In this document: positions 56,887 through 63,577 of the stretch, piece after piece | Layout of the letters: every line of letters starts with the position of its first letter | How positions within the stretch are numbered: the first letter of the stretch is position 1 | Assembly (NCBI GenBank): GCA_947302435.1 | Contig: CAMYVQ010000013.1 | Location: 1 to 63,577, forward strand | Length of the DNA: 63,577 bases | Origin: an uncultured Prevotella sp. | Lineage (GTDB): Bacteria > Bacteroidota > Bacteroidia > Bacteroidales > Bacteroidaceae | Direction of reading: 5' to 3' | Program-made: the position numbers and the translations under genes | The notes under the pieces: generated by a model | The model's input: the letters and a program-made list of their open reading frames with translations, nothing else | What the model was told of the DNA's origin: nothing | The model's database searches: none

Positions 56887-58989
56887 TTACTGATTCTTGG
56901 GAAAATGGGTTTTCTCCACGAAAAGAAGAGATAAGTCAAGATGAAGGTCTTCGGCTCCCTTGATTTCCGACGAGGTCTCGCCGATGTTGTCGCACACTTG
57001 GTTGAGGGCCGTATAGCAGCGCACAAAGTCGATATGCGTCAGGCTGACGGCGCGTCCCTGCCCGTCCTCGGCCCAGCCTATGTCCATCGAGCACCCCTGC
57101 CTGTCGGTGTTTGGCCGGTTGTCGGCATAGCCGTAATCGAAGGCCGGCAGCTCGTAGGTGGTGCCGTTCAGTCGGGCGTTTCGGGGGAGCAGTGTACCGT
57201 TGAAGACAAGTGTCCCCTGTCCTTTCAGCCACAAGGGGAAATACTCTTGCTTATGGTATGTGTTTCGGGGAATGCAGCCCGTCCGTCCCTGGTTGTCGGT
57301 CCAAGGCACGTCTTTCAGCGCATCGTAAGTGTAGGTGATCTGGTACTGGCGGACGGTCTGCTCATAGTCGTGGGCGCTGCCGCGCAGTTCGTACCACGCA
57401 TCGTCGGGCCGTCCGTTGCCGTTCGCGTCCTGACTCACCATGACGATGGCCGGTTCGGCATTGTTCTCGAAGGCGTTGCCCCAGACGGCGAAGTCGCGTT
57501 CGCCCTCAACATTGGCAATCGGATGGTCGAAATGGAAGGTCACATAGCCGCCGTATGCGCCTAACGTGATCAGTCCGCCCCTGCCGCCGCCGATGGCTTC
57601 GGTACATTTCTGTGCCATGGTCTGGGGGGTGTCTTCGTCGGTGGCCACGGGCATGAGGTTGACAAACTGGCCGGGCGCAGGCACATACTCGTCGACGGCC
57701 TGTATATATCTGGAATCGAAGGGCGGTTCTTCGGCCTCTTTATCGATGGAACCGTTGTTTTTTGCCACAAAGGCGGCATGACCGGGAATGTCGCCCGTGG
57801 AGGTGCGCCATAGAAATTCACCGTTCGGGTCGAAGCAGAGCAGCCATCCGCTCGACACGTAGTTGGTGGCGTCCATCAGATAGACATGTCCTGTTTCGGG
57901 ATTCACGATGATGCCGTAGGGCGTTTCCACGGTATAGGCGGTAGAGGGTTTCAGCAGTTGCCGGCTGACAATGTTGCCGGTGCTGGTGTCTATGATGCCC
58001 GTCTCGAAGCTATGCCCGTTGGTGGCGAGATAGCAGAGCGAGTCGCCGCGCAGGCAGAAGTCGCTGACAGGCAGGTCGAACGTATTCTTCACCCCTGTCC
58101 CGTCGAGCATGAAGAGGCGTGCCGGCGTGCTGCCGTCGCCCTCTATGCCGCGGCTCGTTGTCCAGAGCTGTCCCCGGCGGTCGGTGCGCAGGCGGAACAG
58201 GTTGGGAGCCACGTCGATATTTCCTTCCAAGGTGAAGGTCTGCAGGTCGATGATGCTCACCGTGCGGTCGTAGTCCCCGCCTTGCAGGGCCTGGTAGCCG
58301 CCGCTGTTGGCCACGTAGAGCTTCCCCTCTCTCACGGCCATCTCTTCGGGCTGATAGCCCACGCTGACCTGGCCCTCGATGCGCAGGGTCAGCGTGTCCA
58401 CCTTGTACACGCTGCCCAGCACGGAGCTTCCGCCCACCTTGCCCACATAGCTCGACACGTAGGCATAGCCCTCATGGAAAGCTAACGAGCGGCAGTTGGG
58501 AATATTGACATGCCCTAAGGAACGGGCGGTGGCAGCATCGCACACCTCAACTTTGTTCGAACAGTTCACCACGAGCCACAGCCGCTGCCCGTAGATCTTG
58601 CAGTCGTTGCCCACGTCGCCCAGCTCCTTCACCTGGTCAGGGTTGCGCGACGGGAAGATGTTCTTCTGATACTGCCCTGTGGCAAGGTCGAGATAGTCGA
58701 GTGTGGCCTTGTTGGCCCCCATGTTGCCCTCGCAGAGCAGGTAGAGCCCGGCGTAGTGAGTGGTGGAAACCGACGCAACGGGACTGACGGTGGGCATCAC
58801 CACGTCGTCGTCTTTGCGACAACTGGAAAGGCCGATCATGGCAAGTAGCAAGAGGACTGAAAACGAACGACATGATGGCAGATATGGAATGAGTTTACAA
58901 AGTCGACGACTTTGTGACACAAACTCGACGACTTTGTAAGACAAACTCGTCGACTTTGTAAAATGATTAATGTGAGCCTGTTTTTCCAT
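56887..58989 (-). CDS. btuG: BtuG-like cobalamin-binding lipoprotein with extra C-terminal domain
   Basis: After a lipoprotein signal (SVLLLLAMIGLSSC) the protein has a seven-blade YncE/DUF5074-type propeller (about 70-400: LYLLCEGNMGANKATLDYLD, VGYQPEEMAVREGKLYVANS, PYGIIVNPETGHVYLMDATN), as in BtuG, the lid that takes B12 for BtuB. It continues for another 270 residues with an unfamiliar domain (GLITLGAYGGYVTFHFDHPI, VSQDANGNGRPDDAWYELRG, WLKGQGTLVFNG, CSMDIGWAEDGQGRAVSLTH). The ATG at 58989 overlaps the btuB stop (TAATG), but residues 9-32 are encoded by a triple-palindrome repeat, giving an unusually long leader before the signal peptide. Confidence 0.85.
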   Translation of the reverse strand: MEKQAHINHFTKSTSLSYKVVEFVSQSRRLCKLIPYLPSCRSFSVLLLLAMIGLSSCRKDDDVVMPTVSPVASVSTTHYAGLYLLCEGNMGANKATLDYLDLATGQYQKNIFPSRNPDQVKELGDVGNDCKIYGQRLWLVVNCSNKVEVCDAATARSLGHVNIPNCRSLAFHEGYAYVSSYVGKVGGSSVLGSVYKVDTLTLRIEGQVSVGYQPEEMAVREGKLYVANSGGYQALQGGDYDRTVSIIDLQTFTLEGNIDVAPNLFRLRTDRRGQLWTTSRGIEGDGSTPARLFMLDGTGVKNTFDLPVSDFCLRGDSLCYLATNGHSFETGIIDTSTGNIVSRQLLKPSTAYTVETPYGIIVNPETGHVYLMDATNYVSSGWLLCFDPNGEFLWRTSTGDIPGHAAFVAKNNGSIDKEAEEPPFDSRYIQAVDEYVPAPGQFVNLMPVATDEDTPQTMAQKCTEAIGGGRGGLITLGAYGGYVTFHFDHPIANVEGERDFAVWGNAFENNAEPAIVMVSQDANGNGRPDDAWYELRGSAHDYEQTVRQYQITYTYDALKDVPWTDNQGRTGCIPRNTYHKQEYFPLWLKGQGTLVFNGTLLPRNARLNGTTYELPAFDYGYADNRPNTDRQGCSMDIGWAEDGQGRAVSLTHIDFVRCYTALNQVCDNIGETSSEIKGAEDLHLDLSLLFVEKTHFPKNQ
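58893..58962. repeat. Triple-palindrome repeat, copy 3, inside btuG
   Basis: The same three-unit element as at 14756 and 35482 (ends TTTACAAAGTCGACGA and TCGTCGACTTTGTAAA). It lies in frame between the btuG start codon and the signal peptide. Confidence 0.9.
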
Positions 58990-61022
58990 TATATTTTAAC
59001 CTCCAGTCCGATGGCGAAGTTTCGCCCCGGCATGGGATAGTTGGCAATGACATCGTATTGCTGGTCGAAGAGGTTGTTCGCCTCAGCCGACAGGCGGCAC
59101 TCATAGCCGTTCAGTCGGAAACGCCATGCTGCCGAGAGGTCGCTGGTGTACCAGGGCTGCATGTAGTTGTACTGTGAGTTCTCCTGTGCGTTCCAGCGTT
59201 CGCCGGTGTAGATGAAACTGTAGTTCAGGGAAAGGCTGCGCCAGTCGAGTCCCGCGATGAGCGAGCCGGCGTGACGGGGGATGTAGGGAATCTGGTCGCG
59301 GTAGTACGTGGTGGAGCGATTGGTGATGTCGATGGCACGCTGGTAGGTGTACTGGGCGCGGAGCGATAGGCTCGCTCCTGTGCGTGTGAGGGGAAGAGCC
59401 ACCGAGCCGGCCATGTCGAGGCCGCGGATGTCGACCTCGCCCAAGTTCAGCATCGTCCAACGGAACTGCTGTCCCTTGGGGTAGGCGATGATCTTATCCT
59501 TCACCTTATTATAATATAGGTCGGCTTGCAGGGAGAAGTGGACTTCCCCCAGGTGCCTGTCCATCAACAGTCCCACGTCGTACTGCGTGGCGCGCTCGGG
59601 ACGCAGGGCTGCACTGCCTATGTCGGTATAGTAAAGGTCATTGAAAGTGGGCATACGGTAGCTTTGCTTCACGTATGCCCGTAGTGACAGCCACTTGCCC
59701 TTGAAGGGATAAAGGTTGGCAAACAGAGCGGGCGTCAGCTGACTGTCATTCTTTCGTTGGTGGTTGTTTCTGGTACGGTCGTTGATATACGAGCCCACTA
59801 TGGAGGCTTGTATCTTCAGCCGGCGGTAGTCAATCGCCGTGGCTGCGGAGAGCAGGTGCGACCATCGGGTGGGGTAGGCGAAGCGGTAGGTGTCGGCATT
59901 CAGCTTGTTCCAGCGTAGGTCGTAGCTCAGCGAGGCGCTCCAGCCGGGCAGTAGTTCCACGACATTGGCCGTCGAGAGGTACAGTTCCTGCTGGCGGTAG
60001 GTGTTGTCGACGGGCAGCACCGTGGTGTCGCGGTTTGCGTAGTGGGTCTGGTAGAAGGCGTACTTGGCCAGCCAGCGCGTGCTGAACCGCTCGCCGTAGG
60101 ATTTCTGCCATGAGGCCTGGTAGAAGGTGTTCAGGTCCTGTTGCCGCTCGCCGCGGCTCCACACGTTGTTCACGATGGCCCCGGGAATGCCGCGTGCCGA
60201 GTTGTACAGGTAGCCCTTCAGTTGCCACTGCCCCTGTTCGAGCATGCCGTGCAGGTTCAGTTCCATGCGCTCGGCGTGGATGTCGCCGTTCTGACGGGTG
60301 GCGGTGGTATCCCAAGCCACGGTGCCGTCGAGGTTCTTCCGTCGGTAGCGGAAGCGGTACTTGCCGCTGGCCGTCATGAATTCGGCATTCGTGCTGAGGC
60401 TCACGTCCGGTGTCAGCCGCTCTTCCCAGAGCAGGGATGTGCGGAGCAGGTCGCTGGCACCATATTTCACCCGTGCCTTCAAGTGGGTGTGCTCGCCCAC
60501 TGCAAAACGGGGCATCCTGGTGCGTATGTAGACCGACGAGGCCGAGGCGAAGTCGCTGGCAGCCTGGAAGATGGCACTTTTCTGCCCGTTGCAGAGGGTC
60601 ACCTCCTCGATGTTGTCGAGCGAGAACTGTCCGAGGTCGGTCTGTCCGTTCTGCGCGTTGCCCAACACGATGCCGTCGTAGCTCACAGCCAAGTGGTTCG
60701 TTCCCATGGAGCGCACATCGACGGTCTTCACGCCGCCCACGCCGCCGTAGTCCTTCAGCTGCACGCCTGAGAAGTAGCGCGTGGCATCGGCCACCGAGAG
60801 TGCCGACAGCCGTTGCAGTTCCTCACCGCTGAGTTTTTGCGTAGGGATGACCTCCCTGAACGTCAGCTTCGACAGGATCACCACTTCGCCCACCTGCTGC
60901 AGGGAGTCCATGCGCCCCCCCTGTTGCCGTGCCTCCGCAGCCCCCTCCCGTCCTGTATGTTGCGACTGAGTCGCAACGCACTGAACCAAGCACAGCATTA
61001 ACAACAGCAGGCGACAGGTCAT
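58989..61022 (-). CDS. btuB: TonB-dependent cobalamin receptor
   Basis: The 677-residue outer-membrane receptor has a signal peptide, a plug domain (about 50-175: VVILSKLTFREVIPTQKLSG, KTVDVRSMGTNHLAVSYDGI, QFSLDNIEEVTLCNG) and a 22-strand barrel ending MPGRNFAIGLEVKI with the typical terminal aromatic pattern. The cobalamin riboswitch directly upstream identifies the ligand as vitamin B12 or a related corrinoid. The signal-peptide end region includes a 19-bp palindrome (encoding VATQSQ). It is translationally coupled to btuG. Confidence 0.92.
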   Translation of the reverse strand: MTCRLLLLMLCLVQCVATQSQHTGREGAAEARQQGGRMDSLQQVGEVVILSKLTFREVIPTQKLSGEELQRLSALSVADATRYFSGVQLKDYGGVGGVKTVDVRSMGTNHLAVSYDGIVLGNAQNGQTDLGQFSLDNIEEVTLCNGQKSAIFQAASDFASASSVYIRTRMPRFAVGEHTHLKARVKYGASDLLRTSLLWEERLTPDVSLSTNAEFMTASGKYRFRYRRKNLDGTVAWDTTATRQNGDIHAERMELNLHGMLEQGQWQLKGYLYNSARGIPGAIVNNVWSRGERQQDLNTFYQASWQKSYGERFSTRWLAKYAFYQTHYANRDTTVLPVDNTYRQQELYLSTANVVELLPGWSASLSYDLRWNKLNADTYRFAYPTRWSHLLSAATAIDYRRLKIQASIVGSYINDRTRNNHQRKNDSQLTPALFANLYPFKGKWLSLRAYVKQSYRMPTFNDLYYTDIGSAALRPERATQYDVGLLMDRHLGEVHFSLQADLYYNKVKDKIIAYPKGQQFRWTMLNLGEVDIRGLDMAGSVALPLTRTGASLSLRAQYTYQRAIDITNRSTTYYRDQIPYIPRHAGSLIAGLDWRSLSLNYSFIYTGERWNAQENSQYNYMQPWYTSDLSAAWRFRLNGYECRLSAEANNLFDQQYDVIANYPMPGRNFAIGLEVKI
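60959..60977. repeat. 19-bp palindrome in btuB
   Basis: GTTGCGACTGAGTCGCAAC, the same palindrome as at 32139-32157 apart from the central base. Confidence 0.9.
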
Positions 61023-61090
61023 GCTCTTCTTTTTTCTTTTTGTTTCCTTCCCTGCATCCTAACCCCAGAGGCATGCAGGAATCTTCTTTC

Positions 61091-61245
61091 TCGTGGCAGG
61101 TCTTCTGACTTCGTCGTCCAGCGCAAGCGTCTTCCCGAAAATAGCAGTGACTTCTTGTTTGCGCCGTGGTTAAGGACAACTTACAGCTGCGGGACAGTCG
61201 GGGATTCTCACCCAGGCACTTCCTTTTTTTTTCGTCCGTGCCTTT
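61091..61245 (-). promoter_or_regulatory. Cobalamin riboswitch
   Basis: On the minus strand the conserved aptamer blocks appear in order: GTGCCTGGGTGAGAATCCC, CTGTCCCGCAGCTGTAA, the B12 box-like GTCACTG (61145-61151), GGGAAGACG and GAAGTCAGAAGACCTGCC (61095-61112). It binds adenosylcobalamin or a related form and shuts off btuB expression when B12 is plentiful. It lies between the promoter (61290-61297) and btuB, whose start is about 70 nt downstream; translational control is more likely than termination as no U-run follows. Confidence 0.95.
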
Positions 61246-61288
61246 TTTCGTTCCCTTTTTAATCGGTTATCGAACCACGATTTTGGCT

Positions 61289-61351
61289 GCAAAGTTACAT
61301 AAAAAGCTTGTAAAAAGATAGCGATTTTGGAAGATTAACGCAATTCGGCCT
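61289..61351 (-). promoter_or_regulatory. Repeated promoter block, copy B (B12 operon)
   Basis: Read on the minus strand, this block is identical to 13797-13859 at 60 of 63 positions, ending in the -7 element TAACTTTG (61290-61297). Transcription would start near 61283, about 40 nt before the riboswitch aptamer. Confidence 0.8.
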
Positions 61352-61415
61352 AAAATAAAGGCAAGACGGGGATTTAGAACCCCTTAATAAGGGGCGGATA
61401 TAATGCAGGGTAACC

Positions 61416-61783
61416 TCATTTAGCCATCTCCTTCATCTTTGTGACGAAGCTATTGAAGCTCGTCAGCAGTTCTTCGACAAGCGAAGCGGCAAGCCGATTA
61501 CCTCGTAGGCACTGCGCTCAATTCAAGGAAACGAAGACCTAATGTCTGCCGAGCTTGCTCATCAGAAATTGCATAAATGGTGAGAGCATAAAGTGTCTGA
61601 CATTTCATAAGTACAAATCGCCAGCCCCTTTGTCTGGGACTGGCGATTAACTGTAACAATCCTTTCGAAGACGAAGACTTATGACTCAAGCAACTCATTC
61701 ATAAGCGTATGGTGGGTTCTTTTGCTGCTTACCTTGTATCCATTTGATGATGTGATAACCATATTCTTTGAAAATTTAAAGGG
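61416..61783 (-). pseudogene. Gene remnants between the LRR gene and the B12 operon
   Basis: Three short pieces in different frames look like ends of lost genes: KEYGYHIIKWIQGKQQKNPP (stop at 61695-61697), a frame with ALTIYAISDEQARQTLGLRF to 61498, and AASLVEELLTSFNSFVTKMK (stop at 61416-61418). Between the first two is a strong hairpin (61617-61650). I recognise none of the families. They lie downstream of the LRR gene on its strand. Confidence 0.4.
61617..61650. terminator. Strong hairpin, possible terminator
   Basis: AATCGCCAGCCC pairs with the partly interrupted GGGACTGGCGATT (9 bp perfect outer stem). On the minus strand it is followed by TTGTACTT, a weak U-run, 135 bp after the LRR stop. 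Confidence 0.45.
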
Positions 61784-63577
61784 TTAATGTTTCAATACCT
61801 TCTTTCCGCCTATGATGTTGATACCTTTTTGTGGTTCAGTTAACCTTCTGCCATTAAGGTCATAGATAGGAGCGTTTGTAGTTTCTTTATCTGAGGTAAC
61901 GCTTGTAATATCAGTTGGAGTACCTTCTACTATATTCAAAAAGTCTTTCCATCCTTCCGTTGCCTTATATTTCTCTATAGTGCCCTTTGGAACATATAGC
62001 GTAGCATTCATAAAAGTATTTTGGCTAAAACTCCCATAACTTGATGAACTACCATATATTACAAATGGATTTTCTATCAATGAAACTACCGTAGCAAGAT
62101 TCTCGCAATCGAAGGCACTGAATCCAATGCTCGTCACGCTGTTGGGGATTTCAATGGAAGTAAGGCCTGAGCAACCAGAGAAAGCGTTGTTTCCTATACT
62201 CGCCACGCTGTTGGGGATAATCGTGTTTTTACATCCAGCAATTAAGGTATTCGTTGCTGTTTCAATAATAGCATTACAATTATCACGTGAATCGTATATA
62301 GAATTACTTTCTTCAACCATAATAGAAGTCAGACCACTGCAAGAACTGAACGCACCACTTCCTATGCTCGTCACGCTGTTGGGGATGGTGACGGAGGTAA
62401 GGCCAGAGCAACCCCAGAACGCAGAATTTCCAATACTTGTCACCTCATCACCAATAACGACTTTCTTTATTGATGCATTCCCTCTGAACCATGCACCAAT
62501 CTCATTGCAATGTAATTCAACAGAGGTAAGGCCAAAGCAACCCTCGAACGCATAATCTCCTATTGATGTTGCGCTGTTAGGGATGGTAATGGAAGTAAGG
62601 CCAGAACAATCACGGAACGCAACTACATCAATGCTTATTACTTCATCACCAATATAAACTGTCTTTATTGACGTATTCCCTTTGAACCATGCTCCAATCT
62701 CTTTGCAATGAAATTCAACGGAGGTAAGGCCAGAGCAGCCACCGAACGCATCATTTTCTATTGATGTCACACTGTTGCCGATTGTAACGGAAGTTAAGCC
62801 AGAACAACCATAGAATGCTTTTTCCGCAATGTTAGTCACCTCGTCACCAATAACGATTGTCTTTATTGATGCATTCCCTTTGAACCATGCTCCAATTTCT
62901 TTGCAATGGAATTCAACGGAGGTAAGGCCAGAGCAACCAGAGAACGTACTACTTCCAATGCTCGTCACTCCATTACCGATGGTGACGGAGGTAAGGCCGG
63001 AGCAACCAGAGAACGCATAATCTCCAATGCTCGTCACGCTGTTGGGGATTTCAATGGAGGTAAGGCCAGAGCAACCTAAGAACGCAGCACGCCCTCCAAT
63101 GCTCGTCACGCTGTTGCCGATGGTGATAGAGGTAAGGCCAGAGCAACCCCAGAACGCATAACTTCCAATTGATGTAACATCATCCCCCAAAACATATTCA
63201 TCTACTTGACTTCCAAAGATGTTACCTAATGTATAATTGGAACTATACGATTTTGATGCAATAGCGTTACTATTTAAGGTTACTTTGGTAAGGCTGGAGC
63301 AATCACGGAACGCATAAATTCCAATGCTCGTCACGCTGTTGCCGATGGTGACAGAGGTAAGGCCACTGCAACCATCGAACGCACAAACTCCAATGCTCGT
63401 CACGCTGTTGGGGATGGTGATGGAGGTAAGGCCAGAGCAACTTTGGAACGCATTATTTCCAATGCTTGTCACGCTGTTGGGGATTTCAATGGAGGTAAGG
63501 CCGGAGCAACCAGCGAACGCACAATCTCCAATGCTCGTCACGCTGTTGGGGATTTCAATGGAGGTAAGGCCAGAGCA
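61784..63577 (-). CDS. BspA-like leucine-rich-repeat protein (5' end outside window)
   Basis: The frame is open to the window edge, so the N-terminus is missing. At least 590 residues are visible: about 16-18 nearly uniform LRR_5 repeats (NSVTSIGNNAFSGCSGLTSI and close variants), some with an insert (EFHCKEIGAWFKGN, then KTIVIGDEVTNI), then a segment ATLYVPKGTIEKYKATEGWK common after such repeats, and the tail PIYDLNGRRL, KGINIIGGKKVLKH. It is likely a secreted adhesin. The repeats are much more alike at DNA level than in the two other LRR genes, which points to recent expansion or ongoing homogenisation. Confidence 0.88.
   Translation of the reverse strand, partial: CSGLTSIEIPNSVTSIGDCAFAGCSGLTSIEIPNSVTSIGNNAFQSCSGLTSITIPNSVTSIGVCAFDGCSGLTSVTIGNSVTSIGIYAFRDCSSLTKVTLNSNAIASKSYSSNYTLGNIFGSQVDEYVLGDDVTSIGSYAFWGCSGLTSITIGNSVTSIGGRAAFLGCSGLTSIEIPNSVTSIGDYAFSGCSGLTSVTIGNGVTSIGSSTFSGCSGLTSVEFHCKEIGAWFKGNASIKTIVIGDEVTNIAEKAFYGCSGLTSVTIGNSVTSIENDAFGGCSGLTSVEFHCKEIGAWFKGNTSIKTVYIGDEVISIDVVAFRDCSGLTSITIPNSATSIGDYAFEGCFGLTSVELHCNEIGAWFRGNASIKKVVIGDEVTSIGNSAFWGCSGLTSVTIPNSVTSIGSGAFSSCSGLTSIMVEESNSIYDSRDNCNAIIETATNTLIAGCKNTIIPNSVASIGNNAFSGCSGLTSIEIPNSVTSIGFSAFDCENLATVVSLIENPFVIYGSSSSYGSFSQNTFMNATLYVPKGTIEKYKATEGWKDFLNIVEGTPTDITSVTSDKETTNAPIYDLNGRRLTEPQKGINIIGGKKVLKH

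Noticed and set aside
62100..63577. Regular repeats at the window end as a CRISPR array
   Set aside because: The repeats are in frame, encode LRR_5 units of about 23 residues, and have no unique spacers; no cas genes are present.

Overview
The window comes from a member of the Bacteroidota, most likely a Prevotella-type bacterium (Bacteroidales, Prevotellaceae). The evidence is: promoters of the Bacteroidetes type (TTTG, about 20 bp, TAnnTTTG) before many genes; BspA-like leucine-rich-repeat surface proteins and other secreted proteins with a shared 'VYDLQGRRV...KGLYIVNGKK' type tail; a fimbrillin-like protein; a DPP7-type S46 peptidase; LruC-domain lipoproteins; and a BtuB/BtuG/BtuH vitamin B12 uptake operon. 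No phage, plasmid or CRISPR is visible, and the layout is chromosomal.

Layout. 1-1 kb: a structured RNA ending in a terminator, an orphan MNT antitoxin with only the tail of its HEPN toxin, and a frameshifted lipoprotein. 1-5 kb: an outer-membrane barrel protein, a secreted protein, a fimbrillin-like protein and gluQ. 5.2-12.8 kb (minus): pdxY-dusB-LRR protein-agcS-dacA, almost all joined by ATGA overlaps. 13-15 kb: a small HTH protein, a truncated KilA-N gene, coaD-ybeY and a 49-residue acidic peptide. 15-17.2 kb (minus): a secreted protein behind a 300-nt structured leader. 17-23 kb: a C-terminal processing protease, a lipoprotein, parE, a DUF559 endonuclease and a GNAT protein. 23.5-31.2 kb: CHASE2 protein, FecR-like protein, TPR-CHAT protease and two tandem OmpA-family proteins. 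31-42 kb: methyltransferase, endonuclease I, M16 peptidase, then the minus operon dpp7-fecCD permease-DUF2851-thioesterase-dprA. 42-50 kb: LRR protein, hipB with a broken hipA, flippase, SpmAB-like protein. 50-54.5 kb: LruC lipoprotein, GH43 hydrolase, LruC lipoprotein. 54.5-61.4 kb (minus): cobalamin riboswitch, btuB-btuG-btuH-btuF. 61.4 kb to the end: gene remnants and a partial LRR protein.

Four observations stand out. (1) Two minus-strand RNAs (ends at 1 and 16843) share a nested fold that competes with a terminal terminator; one sits between the only visible promoter and a secreted-protein gene, so it looks like an undescribed attenuator or riboswitch. (2) CHASE2, FecR-like, secreted TPR-CHAT and two OmpA-like proteins form a probable envelope-sensing proteolytic system. 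(3) Several families of short palindromic repeats sit inside reading frames, including a 113-bp inverted pair within parE, and one family flanks a DUF559 endonuclease gene in inverted orientation. (4) A 63-bp promoter block with 60 identical bases drives both coaD and the B12 operon. Toxin-antitoxin decay (HEPN, HipA) with retained antitoxins is a minor theme. All functional names rest on reading of the protein sequences and remembered family features; no database search was possible.
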